The notes beneath the pieces are model-generated. The model ran no database searches. It worked only from the letters and a program-made list of their open reading frames with translations, and had not been told where the DNA came from. Shown piece by piece: positions 35,206 to 43,508 of a DNA stretch of 64,000 nt. Numbering within the stretch: position 1 is the first letter of the stretch; the number at the start of each line of letters is the position of its first letter. The position numbers and the translations under genes are program-made. This DNA is from Rubritalea tangerina (GTDB lineage Bacteria; Verrucomicrobiota; Verrucomicrobiia; Verrucomicrobiales; Akkermansiaceae). The stretch covers positions 62,001-126,000 of the forward strand of contig NZ_JBHUJB010000009.1 in assembly GCF_042683245.1 (NCBI RefSeq), in the 5' to 3' direction.

Positions 35206-36330
35206 CTAGCGAAACATTCTCCGGTATGCCCCGGGGGTCATCCCCATCTCACGCTTAAACACCCGCGATAAATAATGCCCAGAACTATAGCCGACTTTTT
35301 CTGCGATAACTTCTATAGTGTCATTGCCCCCCCTTAAATACCCCTCTGCTAAATCCATCCTCTTTGCATTGATTGCCCCCATCAGCGTCTTGCCTGTGAC
35401 CTTATGAAATCGTTGCTCTAATGTCCTCCGACCAATACCACAGCGGCTTGAAATCGCCTCAACCCCTATCGGCTCATGTGCCAATAACTCTATCAACTCC
35501 AGTGCACGAGCCACCCTGTGGTCATGCGCCCCTCCCCCACCTGTACTCTCCCTTCGTTGAATACCAATGGGCCTCACATAGATAGTCTCTCGCTCACACC
35601 CAGCCCGCGCTAACAACTCAGCCGCCCTATACCCACTCGACCAATGATCTAATTCCACCGTCGTCACAGGCACCCGCGCCATCTCTTCAGGCCTCTGAAT
35701 ATCCTTAGCCAAACTGATAACCGCTATATCCTCAGGCAAGCGTATACCCGCACCTAACAGGCTATAGATAAAGCCATACGCAATCCCTGTATGCGGCGTC
35801 CCAAACCCAACCCGCTTCCCCTTCAGTTCGCCTGTAAAGGCAACCAATTGCTCCAGCCTCTCCGTGAAAGGAACACCCGCATCAAACCTTCTCTCCACAA
35901 CCTCCATCCCCCCTAACCCTGCAGCTTCTCTCACTAATTCCGTAACTAACACCTCAGCCTGAATATTTCCACCCTCAACCACAGGAGCTAAAAAAACTTC
36001 ACACCCAACACTTTTGAATTCCTGCACCATCAATTCAGCACATGCGGAAAAATCACTAAAAACATTCAATGCAGCCTTGGTAGAGCGGTTCAAGCTCACG
36101 TGGGGCATACCTAAGCTCTCAATCAACTCTACAGTCCCCTTAGAAGTCAATATATGACTCACCACTGCATCCCACTGCCCTAAAATAGCGCGATCAACCC
36201 AATCAGCCCTTGGTGCCCAGCGTACATCTAACTGCCACCCTTCATGCTCAGAACAATATGCTTTGAGACCATCAATCACCCCTGGCCGGTACCAATCCAT
36301 CAAGACCCCTATCGTACGCTTTCTCTTCAT
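35206..36330 (-). CDS. XylR-like AraC-family transcriptional regulator
   Basis: A 374-residue regulator. The first 260 residues have the periplasmic-binding/LacI fold used by E. coli XylR (an IGVLMDWYRPGVIDGLKAY start, then DIAVISLAKDIQRPEEMARVPVTTVELD). The last 100 residues are an AraC-type double helix-turn-helix: IGVEAISSRCGIGRRTLEQRF and IEVIAEKVGYSSGHYLSRVFKREMG, ending TPGAYRRMFR. Such proteins sense a sugar and switch on catabolic genes. The ligand is unknown. It is transcribed divergently from the second PEP-CTERM gene with about 100 bp between, so it may control that gene or itself. Confidence 0.92.
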   Translation of the reverse strand: MKRKRTIGVLMDWYRPGVIDGLKAYCSEHEGWQLDVRWAPRADWVDRAILGQWDAVVSHILTSKGTVELIESLGMPHVSLNRSTKAALNVFSDFSACAELMVQEFKSVGCEVFLAPVVEGGNIQAEVLVTELVREAAGLGGMEVVERRFDAGVPFTERLEQLVAFTGELKGKRVGFGTPHTGIAYGFIYSLLGAGIRLPEDIAVISLAKDIQRPEEMARVPVTTVELDHWSSGYRAAELLARAGCERETIYVRPIGIQRRESTGGGGAHDHRVARALELIELLAHEPIGVEAISSRCGIGRRTLEQRFHKVTGKTLMGAINAKRMDLAEGYLRGGNDTIEVIAEKVGYSSGHYLSRVFKREMGMTPGAYRRMFR

Positions 36331-36437
36331 AACCTCTCATATCACAACTTCGCAAAAGTACACAATTATTTCGCAATCATCCAAAGACAAAACACCCAAA
36401 CTCACCCTATCTTAGCAAGACCTCAATGCATACAGAT

Positions 36438-37346
36438 ATGAATAAATTAATACCCCTGATCAGCCTCTCCACTATCAGCGCCCTGTCGACCACCTACGCC
36501 GCGAATATTTTCACAAACGCCGTAGACACTAACTTCAATAACGCTTCAAACTGGAGTGAAGGCGTACTTCCAACCAATGCCTCAAACCCACCTGGTGTGG
36601 TAAATGCACCCTCTCAGCTCACTGCAAATTACCTCTTGGCTAATGGTACGGCTGTCACTGACATCATCGTCAACTCGACTCTTGATACCAACAGTTTTGA
36701 ACTCCAACTCCGCTCAGGGGGGGTGGGCCGCTCTTCCGACCTCTGGATCGGGGCTGGCTCCGGCAACTCAGGCACACTCAATGTAAACTCAGGAGGTCGC
36801 ATTGATATCGCAGGTGCTGGAGCCTATATGTTTTTGGGCCGTTCCTTCGGCGGTGATTATTCAGGAACGGGCTTCGGTACCGTTAACTTTGAAAGTGGAA
36901 GTGTCTACCAAGTACAAAAAGGCTTCGAAGTCACCAGTGGTCTCATAAATTTCGAGACGGGTGTCACCTTCGACTCAAGCCCGCAAGACTTCGTTACACT
37001 TGGCTCTAATGCGACTCTCATGTTCAGTGAGCTCTCCGGAGGTGACGCTTCCACATTGACCCTGGCGGGAGCTAATCTCAATGTCGACGCAGCTTCAAAG
37101 CTCCGTGTCGATTTCACCGGTGCTACAATCGGTGAAACCTACACGCTCGTGGACAACATCGCAAATGCATATACGAACTTCGACCAATCCAACTTTATCG
37201 TCAATGGACTAGACCCAAGTATGAGCGCGGTACTTAACCAAAATGCTGATTCCATTTCAGTGTCCATTGTAGCGGTACCCGAACCGACCAGCGCAGCCCT
37301 CCTCTCTCTAGCCGGCCTCGCTCTGGTCATGCGCCGCCGCAAGTAA
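36438..37346 (+). CDS. PEP-CTERM protein with autotransporter-like repeats
   Basis: About 302 residues from ATG 36438, where a clean signal peptide begins (MNKLIPLISLSTISALSTTYA); an in-frame ATG at 36426 is the alternative. The body is Gly-, Asn-, Thr- and Ser-rich with repeated GxxNSGTLNVNSGG-type beta-helix motifs, as in passenger domains of autotransporters and adhesins. The tail is a standard PEP-CTERM: VPEPTSAALLSLAGLALVMRRRK. The protein is exported and probably anchored by exosortase. It is divergent from the XylR-like regulator gene. A strong terminator follows. Confidence 0.9.
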   Translation: MNKLIPLISLSTISALSTTYAANIFTNAVDTNFNNASNWSEGVLPTNASNPPGVVNAPSQLTANYLLANGTAVTDIIVNSTLDTNSFELQLRSGGVGRSSDLWIGAGSGNSGTLNVNSGGRIDIAGAGAYMFLGRSFGGDYSGTGFGTVNFESGSVYQVQKGFEVTSGLINFETGVTFDSSPQDFVTLGSNATLMFSELSGGDASTLTLAGANLNVDAASKLRVDFTGATIGETYTLVDNIANAYTNFDQSNFIVNGLDPSMSAVLNQNADSISVSIVAVPEPTSAALLSLAGLALVMRRRK

Positions 37347-37381
37347 CACCAAGCTCACAAATAAACAATCAACTCCTCAGC

Positions 37382-37411
37382 GCGCCCCACAACATCATTG
37401 TGGGGCGCTTT
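37382..37411 (+). terminator. Rho-independent terminator of the PEP-CTERM gene
   Basis: An 11-bp perfect stem (GCGCCCCACAA / TTGTGGGGCGC, 5-nt loop) is followed by TTTGCTT, 35 nt after the stop. Confidence 0.88.
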
Positions 37412-37420
37412 GCTTCCCTC

Positions 37421-37481
37421 CCCCAACATCCCCCAACATCCCCCAACATCCCCCAACATCCCCCAACATCCCCCAAACATC
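37421..37481. repeat. Tandem 10-bp repeat (CCCCAACATC)
   Basis: Five perfect and one expanded 11-bp copy of CCCCAACATC lie between a terminator and the ABC-F gene, in non-coding DNA. The array is pyrimidine-rich on the plus strand. A short minisatellite of this kind can change copy number by slippage. Confidence 0.93.
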
Positions 37482-37567
37482 CCCCCAATGAAGCCACTCT
37501 CGGCACTCACCTGCAGAATCAAGTCCTGCCCCATTGACTAATGCCAGCTCGCTGCTAAACCTCCCGC

Positions 37568-39472
37568 ATGTCCGAACCTGCGATCGCCTCAGCATCCGAA
37601 CTAAAGGTCAGTTATTCCCACCACACCGTCCTCGATGGTGCCACTCTGGCAATCCATCAAGGGGAACGCATCGGCCTCGTCGGGCGAAATGGCTCAGGCA
37701 AATCCACATTCATGAAAATCTGCGCTGGCGCAGACACCCCGGATTCCGGAGAATGGACAACCCGTAATGAGCTCGTCACCGGATACCTCCCACAAAACTT
37801 TGAGCTCAACGAGGAACACACCGTTCTCGAGGCCACACTCTCAGGCGCCCAGTACATCCTCGATATGCTCGAGGCCTACGACAACTGCGACCCCACAAGT
37901 AAGGCAGGTGCGGAACTCCTCGAAAAGATCAACCACCACGATGCTTGGACCGTCGACTCTCGCGCCCAATCCCTCCTCACCAACCTTCACGCCCCAGAAG
38001 CAGATCGCCAAATCAAAACTCTCTCAGGCGGCGAAAAACGACGCGTCGCCCTCGCTCGCGCTCTGCTCGCCCAACCCGACTTCCTCATACTAGACGAACC
38101 CACCAACCACCTCGATACCGGCTCCATCGAATGGCTAGAAACCTTCCTCTCGCGCTACAACGGAACCTGCCTCTTCGTCACCCACGACCGATACTTCCTC
38201 GATCGTATCGCAACCCGCATCGTCGAAATCGCACGCGGCAAATGCATCGCCTACGATGGAAACTACACCGACTACCTTGTGTCGCGCGCTGAGCGCATGG
38301 CCCAAGAAGCTGTCAATGAACATAAACGCCAACGCTTCCTCAAAAAGGAACTCGAATGGGTCAGACGACGCCCCTCAGCGCGTCGTACCAAATCGCGTGA
38401 CCGCATGGAGAAATACTTCGAAGTCGCCGACCAAGCCCCGCCTGAAAAAGAAGTCGACGTCGACCTTATCATTCCACCAGCGGCCAAACTCCCCAATGTT
38501 GTCATCGAAGCCCATGGCCTCACCCAAACAGTCGGAGACCGCACCCTCTTCCGCAAACTCGACTTCAAACTCGAACCCAAGGAACGTATCGGTATCGTCG
38601 GACGTAATGGCATGGGTAAATCCACCCTCATCAAAACACTCCTCGGAATGCTCCCACCCTCAGAGGGAACCGTCAAAGTCGGTGCGCGTACAGACATTAA
38701 TTATGTCGACCAAAATCGATTGTTGTTAGATGAGCAAAAGTCCATATTCGACGAAGTCGGAGAAGGCCAAGAATACGTCAAACTAGGTGACGAGACCCTC
38801 GGCCTACGCGCTTATCTGAAGCGCTTCCTCTTTAATGATGACCGTATTAATACAAAGATAGAGCTTCTCTCCGGAGGTGAGCGCTCACGTGTGCTCCTCG
38901 CAAAAATTCTCAAACGTGGGGGGAACGTCCTCGTTTTGGATGAGCCAACCAATGACCTCGACCTGAACACCCTCAGGTTACTTGAGGAAGCCCTCGCACA
39001 CTTCCAAGGGTCTGTCCTTGTCGTCTCCCACGACCGCTACTTCCTGAACCGTGTCTGCACAGGCATTCTCGCATTCGAAGACGATGGCTCCCTCCATTAC
39101 AACGTCGGATCATACGATTACTACCTCGAGAAAAAAGCCGAACGTGATGCCCAGCGTGCCAACTACGAAAGCATGCTCGCACAAAAAGAAAAACCAAAGA
39201 AACAACAAAGCGAAAAGCCTCGCAAACTAAAATGGAGCGAAGAGCGTGAACTCGAAACTATCGAAGAAGATATCCTCATCGCTGAAGAAGAAGCCGCCAA
39301 ACAAGAAGCCATTATTGCCGCTCCCAACTTCTACGCAGAACACACCCACGACTACCAAGACTTTGAAACTCGGCTAAAAGAGGCTCAATCCAAAGTCACC
39401 TCACTCTATGACCGCTGGGAAGAACTCAGCGCAGTCAAAGCCGCTTGGGATGAATTCCACTCAAAAGACTAA
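37568..39472 (+). CDS. uup: ABC-F family ATPase (Uup-like)
   Basis: A 634-residue soluble protein with two ATP-binding cassettes and no membrane segment. Domain one: Walker A GLVGRNGSGKST, signature LSGGEKRRVALARAL, Walker B DFLILDEPTNHLD. Domain two: Walker A GIVGRNGMGKST, signature LSGGERSRVLLAKIL and VLVLDEPTNDLD. The linker between the cassettes and a C-terminal charged coiled coil (about 545-634) fit the Uup/YheS/EttA type, which acts on the ribosome or on DNA precise excision. The assignment to uup rests on the C-terminal coiled coil. The next gene starts 15 nt downstream. Confidence 0.9.
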   Translation: MSEPAIASASELKVSYSHHTVLDGATLAIHQGERIGLVGRNGSGKSTFMKICAGADTPDSGEWTTRNELVTGYLPQNFELNEEHTVLEATLSGAQYILDMLEAYDNCDPTSKAGAELLEKINHHDAWTVDSRAQSLLTNLHAPEADRQIKTLSGGEKRRVALARALLAQPDFLILDEPTNHLDTGSIEWLETFLSRYNGTCLFVTHDRYFLDRIATRIVEIARGKCIAYDGNYTDYLVSRAERMAQEAVNEHKRQRFLKKELEWVRRRPSARRTKSRDRMEKYFEVADQAPPEKEVDVDLIIPPAAKLPNVVIEAHGLTQTVGDRTLFRKLDFKLEPKERIGIVGRNGMGKSTLIKTLLGMLPPSEGTVKVGARTDINYVDQNRLLLDEQKSIFDEVGEGQEYVKLGDETLGLRAYLKRFLFNDDRINTKIELLSGGERSRVLLAKILKRGGNVLVLDEPTNDLDLNTLRLLEEALAHFQGSVLVVSHDRYFLNRVCTGILAFEDDGSLHYNVGSYDYYLEKKAERDAQRANYESMLAQKEKPKKQQSEKPRKLKWSEERELETIEEDILIAEEEAAKQEAIIAAPNFYAEHTHDYQDFETRLKEAQSKVTSLYDRWEELSAVKAAWDEFHSKD

Positions 39473-39487
39473 CTGACATACCACCCC

Positions 39488-39781
39488 ATGGAAACACGCG
39501 TCCACCTACCCGATTCCGAACCACCAGCCACCATCCGCGAGGTCGTCTCCGCTCTCAAAAAACAAAAACTCCCCGCCAGCCATGACAAACAATCGTGGGG
39601 AGATTGGATTAATTTCGAGGGCAAACAAACCGTCATCTCCATTGAATCAATCAATGGACTCACCACTTCCGCTACGATCGAAGAAGCCGAGGGCGAAGAC
39701 ACCACCTTCACTCAAATCATTGCCGCCTTCCGTAAACTCGGATGGCATGGGGAAGATGAAGATGGCCCCTACCCGCTCTAA
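39488..39781 (+). CDS. Small acidic protein of unknown function
   Basis: A 97-residue cytosolic-looking protein, strongly acidic at its C-terminus (GWHGEDEDGPYPL). The pattern IREVVSALKKQKLPASH then SWGDWINFEGKQTVISIESING reads as helix then beta strands. No family recognised. It follows the ABC-F gene by 15 nt on the same strand and so is probably co-transcribed. Confidence 0.65.
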   Translation: METRVHLPDSEPPATIREVVSALKKQKLPASHDKQSWGDWINFEGKQTVISIESINGLTTSATIEEAEGEDTTFTQIIAAFRKLGWHGEDEDGPYPL

Positions 39782-39800
39782 GCATCCAGACTGAAAAATA

Positions 39801-39944
39801 ACGCTGGTTTGTAAGCAAAGAGCCCGATCTTATTTTCTCTTGAGTAGCGAATGGATCCATTGCCCGCAAAAATCAGCATTAGTCTCTTTTAAAGTACGAT
39901 TGGGTAGAGAAACATCAATGCTTATACCTCTTGCACTCGCCCAT
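39801..39944. repeat. Dispersed repeat, copy A
   Basis: This is one of three related non-coding elements near the BaiN gene. It begins ACGCTGGTTT, runs through AGTCTCTTTTAAAGTACGAT and TTGGGTA, and ends in CTTGCACTCGCCCA. It is about 100 bp upstream of the BaiN start. Copy C is the closest match. Confidence 0.75.
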
Positions 39945-40009
39945 ATTCTGACCACCTAGTGTCACTTTTGACTCCACTCATATAAAAAGCCTCAAACGAA
40001 TTTTAGCTT

Positions 40010-41248
40010 ATGTTTCACTTAATTACAGTTGGCGGCGGCGCAGCAGGCTTCTTTGGCTCCATCACGGCCGCCGAGAACGGAGCTGAGAATGTCTTGATGC
40101 TCGAAAAATCCCCCAAACTCCTCACAAAAGTAAAAATATCTGGTGGTGGCCGTTGTAATGTCACCCACCATTGCTTCGACCCCAAAGCTCTATCGAAATT
40201 CTATCCAAGAGGTGAAAAAAGCCTCATCGGTCCACTCCACCGCTGGGGCGCACAAGATACAGTCGATTGGTTTCAATCACGTGGCGTGGAACTCAAAACT
40301 GAAGCCGACGGCCGCATGTTCCCCGTCACTGATGACTCACAGACTGTCATCGACTGCCTCATGCAGGCAGCGCATTCCGCTGGTGTTCAAATAGAAACTT
40401 CTAATGGCGTAAAATCCATCATTCCCCTGGAAGAAAATCAGCCAGATGGTGCGCGCTTCCTCGTGCACACCGACAAGGGGGAGTCACACCGCGCCCGCTG
40501 TGTTCTAATTGCCACGGGTGGCACCCGGCTCACCGCTGGTGCGAAACTTGCCGAACAACTCGGTCACACTCTCGAGCCTCCAGTACCCTCTCTCTTCACG
40601 TTCAAGATAGATCATCCATTAATTAAAGACCTTCCAGGCCTTTCAGTAACAGAGACTCATGTCAGCATTGAGAACACCAAACTCAAAGCCGAAGGCCCAC
40701 TCCTCATCACCCACTGGGGACTCAGTGGCCCCGGAATCCTTAGACTCTCAGCCTGGGGTGCACGTGAACTGGAAAGCATCCAATACCAATGCACCCTCCA
40801 CGTCAATTGGCTCCCCCACACCGACGCCGCTCAGCGCATCAGCCAACTGCGCAACGAATGGGGGAAACGCCAGCTCTCCACACGCTGTCCCTTCGACGCC
40901 ATCCCCAAACGACTTTGGGCTAAAATGTTGGAAACAGCCCAGATCCCCCCACAACAAACATGGGCACAACTACCAAAAAATCAGGCCCACACCCTCAGCC
41001 AACTCATCAACCACTGCAAATTGCCCGTCCAGGGTAAAAGCTTAAACAAAGATGAGTTCGTCACCGCTGGCGGCGTTCTTCTCAATGAGATCAACCTTAA
41101 AACCATGCAAAGTAAACGATGCCCCGGCCTTTACTTCGCTGGTGAAGTCATGAACGTCGACGGCATCACAGGTGGCTTCAATTTCCAAAACGCTTGGATG
41201 AGTGGCCATCACGCTGGTGATGCAATCGCCACAGACTACCCACTCTAG
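40010..41248 (+). CDS. BaiN/HI0933-family FAD-dependent oxidoreductase
   Basis: A 412-residue flavoprotein. The N-terminal dinucleotide-binding motif is ITVGGGAAGFFGSI (near 5-18), followed by EKSPKLLTKVKISGGGRCNVTH, the hallmark of the BaiN/HI0933 group. GRMFPVTDDSQTV comes next, and the C-terminal block GGVLLNEINLKTMQSKRCPGLYFAGEVMNVDGITGGFNFQNAW is another signature. Members include a bile-acid dehydrogenase and enzymes of unknown substrate; the physiological reaction is unknown here. The gene is isolated, with non-coding repeats on both sides, and has no obvious partner. The stretch 41412-41748 between repeat copies B and C holds nothing I recognise. Confidence 0.93.
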   Translation: MFHLITVGGGAAGFFGSITAAENGAENVLMLEKSPKLLTKVKISGGGRCNVTHHCFDPKALSKFYPRGEKSLIGPLHRWGAQDTVDWFQSRGVELKTEADGRMFPVTDDSQTVIDCLMQAAHSAGVQIETSNGVKSIIPLEENQPDGARFLVHTDKGESHRARCVLIATGGTRLTAGAKLAEQLGHTLEPPVPSLFTFKIDHPLIKDLPGLSVTETHVSIENTKLKAEGPLLITHWGLSGPGILRLSAWGARELESIQYQCTLHVNWLPHTDAAQRISQLRNEWGKRQLSTRCPFDAIPKRLWAKMLETAQIPPQQTWAQLPKNQAHTLSQLINHCKLPVQGKSLNKDEFVTAGGVLLNEINLKTMQSKRCPGLYFAGEVMNVDGITGGFNFQNAWMSGHHAGDAIATDYPL

Positions 41249-41280
41249 CCTTGTTTCAGCTACGCATTGGCCATCATTGC

Positions 41281-41411
41281 GAGAGCAAACTTTCCTTACC
41301 CTATTTTTATTTCGCTGAGTGCACTCTATCAAGCCCCCCAATAAGGAGCATGTGCCTATATTGAAGTCCGATTGGGTAACACAGCGCCAACAAACTTGCG
41401 CCCCCCACCCG
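41281..41411. repeat. Dispersed repeat, copy B (diverged)
   Basis: It lies 33 bp after the BaiN stop. It shares TCTATCAAGCCCCCCA and TTGAAGTCCGATTGGGTA with copy C, and ends in CTTGCGCCCCCCACCC. It is less similar at its left end than copies A and C are to each other. Confidence 0.7.
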
Positions 41412-41748
41412 ATCCCAATGGGATACAAACTCCTGAAAAACCGCATCGAGGTTTAGGCTCCTAGCCCAGAATGACAAAGCCAACTCTGGGGACTTGCAAA
41501 AAAAACCAACAAGAAGTCTGAAAGACTTCAGGCATAAAAATGATTGAGTTGCCATTCCTCAACCCATTGGTCTTGAAAACTCTATCTTCACCACGAGCCC
41601 CATGCTCAATCCAAAGGTGAAAACCATAGGAGACCACTCAACACATCTCATACCACTCCGTGAGTCATAAGAGCCGCTTGACGGTCCAATGTGTTCAGAA
41701 ATCAAGGCTCATGAAGCAGTGCCACACGCCCGTAATGACTGAACAGAA

Positions 41749-41894
41749 ACGCTGATTTATAAACAAACAGCCCGACCCTACATTTCTTTCGCGTAGCGCA
41801 ATATATCAAGCCCCCCCAAAAATCATCATTTGTCTCTTTTGAAGTCCGATTGGGTATGAGCTCTCGTTTCCGCCACTCGCCCCACCCGCGCCCC
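41749..41894. repeat. Dispersed repeat, copy C
   Basis: Best-preserved copy: starts ACGCTGATTTATAAAC and includes ATATCAAGCCCCCCC, TTTGTCTCTTTTGAAG and CCGATTGGGTA, then ends CCACTCGCCCCACCC. About 500 bp after the BaiN stop and in the same orientation as copies A and B. Confidence 0.75.
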
Positions 41895-41897
41895 TTA

Positions 41898-41919
41898 TTA
41901 GAATTTTAAAAAATTCTAA
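41898..41919. repeat. Inverted repeat opening an AT-rich upstream region of the LysM gene
   Basis: TTAGAATTTT and AAAATTCTAA surround two bases. The block to 42083 is far more AT-rich than its surroundings and holds a second dyad near 41945 (AATCTAA-CC-TTAGATT). It likely includes the LysM gene promoter, but no clear -35/-10 pair stands out. Confidence 0.55.
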
Positions 41920-42083
41920 CTATCTAGCGAATTACATGCTAGAATCTAACCTTAGATTTCGTATTTCAAACGATTCTACTACATATCATCACTTGAAATA
42001 TAAGCTTCTATTCCTTTAGCTTCTAAGATTTCCTGAATTTCAATCTTTACAAATTAAAAATTTTAAGAAAGTATCGATGTGCT

Positions 42084-43031
42084 ATGAAACCAATTGCCCT
42101 CGTTACAGCCACCGTCATTGGATCACTCAGCCCAGTTGCCTCTGCCGCAAGTGAATCCGACATCTTGCGCGCACGTTGCGCAGACCAAGAACGCACCATC
42201 CAAGCACTCGAAAAAGAGATCGATTCCCTGCACGCGCTACTGGCCAAAAACAATGCCACCCCAAAGCAAATGATCGCCAAGCAAGCCCCGCAGATGACAC
42301 CCAGTCATCAAGAGAACTACAAAGTAGTCAAAGGCGACAGCATGTGCAAAATTGCACGCAAACATGGAGTCTCACTCAATGCATTGCTGAATGCCAACAA
42401 GGGCATCAATCCTAACAGACTTTCTATTGGCCAAAGCATCAGCCTACCAAGTTCCGTTGCAAAAGCTGAACCTGTCTCACAAACACCAAAGGCCATTGCT
42501 AAGGCGGAGGTACTCCCAGCCCCTATTCCACCAGCCACTCAGCCTGAAGTTCCACAAGCAACCAGCTCCACTAGAGACTACGTAGTCAAAAAAGGGGACA
42601 CGCTCTACGGCATCGCACGAAAGAACAATACGACAGTCGCTAATATCCTGGAGCAAAATCAAGGACTCGACCCACGCAAACTACGTCCAGGTCAGAGCAT
42701 CGCCCTTGCGACTACTGAAACCACTAGTGCTACTCCTAGTAAAGCACCGGCAAAGCAGGAGAAAACACAAGCGATCGCGAAACAAGAGCCCAAACCAAAG
42801 CCTGTCGCTAAAGCTTCCAAACCCAGCCAACAAACTCAAAAAGTGGCTCACACCCCCAAGCACTCCAAGGTACGCACTGTCACAGTCAACCGCCAAATGA
42901 CCTTCGGCGAATTTGCCTCAGTCTACGGAGCAAGTGTCGAACAAATCAATGAAATGAACGGACTGAAGCTCTCCAAGAGCACCGTCCTCGCTCAGGGCTC
43001 AGAACTCTACATCCCAAATAACCAGCACTAA
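42084..43031 (+). CDS. LysM-domain peptidoglycan-binding protein
   Basis: A 315-residue exported protein with a signal peptide (residues 1-20, cleavage near ASA). A short coiled coil (RARCADQERTIQALEKEIDSL) precedes three LysM repeats: near 78-120 (KVVKGDSMCKIARKHGVS), near 166-210 (YVVKKGDTLYGIARKNNTT) and near 270-313 (VNRQMTFGEFASVYGAS). The repeats are joined by Ala/Pro/Lys-rich linkers. LysM domains bind the GlcNAc parts of peptidoglycan or chitin. No catalytic domain is present, so it is a wall-binding or adaptor protein. Confidence 0.92.
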   Translation: MKPIALVTATVIGSLSPVASAASESDILRARCADQERTIQALEKEIDSLHALLAKNNATPKQMIAKQAPQMTPSHQENYKVVKGDSMCKIARKHGVSLNALLNANKGINPNRLSIGQSISLPSSVAKAEPVSQTPKAIAKAEVLPAPIPPATQPEVPQATSSTRDYVVKKGDTLYGIARKNNTTVANILEQNQGLDPRKLRPGQSIALATTETTSATPSKAPAKQEKTQAIAKQEPKPKPVAKASKPSQQTQKVAHTPKHSKVRTVTVNRQMTFGEFASVYGASVEQINEMNGLKLSKSTVLAQGSELYIPNNQH

Positions 43032-43055
43032 TCTGGATTGTTTTCTAACGAAGGC

Positions 43056-43091
43056 AAAAACGCTCAGAAGTCACCACTTCTGAGCGTTTTT
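43056..43091 (+). terminator. Strong rho-independent terminator of the LysM gene
   Basis: A perfect 16-bp stem with a 4-nt loop (outer bases AAAAACGCTC / GAGCGTTTTT) ends in a T-run. It lies 24 nt after the stop. Confidence 0.93.
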
Positions 43092-43508
43092 CGTTTCACC
43101 CCCACGCTTTTGTTATCGTTTTTCTAACCACACCCTTCAGCAGCTTAATTTAGGTATCCAAATTGAGTTCACACCTACCAAAGGTTAGCTCTTCATCGAT
43201 ACTATCAGCCCCATGCGTCACCGCTAAGTCAACTGATTGACGCATCTATCACTTATCGAGCATACTGAGATTTGCCCTAGTGCGGTGTCAGAGCAGTAAT
43301 GGATAACATGATGAAAAGTCGAGTTGCTATCATATGGCGCTTGAAAAGTGCGTCGGAAGTTTCGCGTGTAAGAGACAACTGACGCGGAAACGCAAACCCT
43401 AATAAAAAGGTTATAACAAATTTCCCTCTATGACTCTCTCATCCATTTAAACAGGACCTATCTGACACTACACTAGCATCTGGCAAACTCCCCCCCAAGT
43501 AAGCCAAA
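43092..43508. other. Gene-free region upstream of the subtilase gene
   Basis: About 417 bp with no convincing reading frame. It holds an 8-bp inverted repeat (ATGCGTCA at 43213 and TGACGCAT at 43238) and otherwise nothing I can name. It probably contains the promoter of the next gene. Confidence 0.5.

Noticed and set aside
37421..37481. CRISPR array
   Set aside because: Units of 10 bp abut without spacers and no cas gene is nearby; it is a simple tandem repeat.
41042..41446. Minus-strand open frame running from the BaiN gene into repeat copy B
   Set aside because: It is opposite conserved BaiN codons and enters non-coding repeat sequence.
39801..41894. Integron attC sites
   Set aside because: The repeats end in ATTGGGT, close to GTTRRRY, but no matching RYYYAAC lies at the left end, there is no long imperfect stem and no integrase is present.
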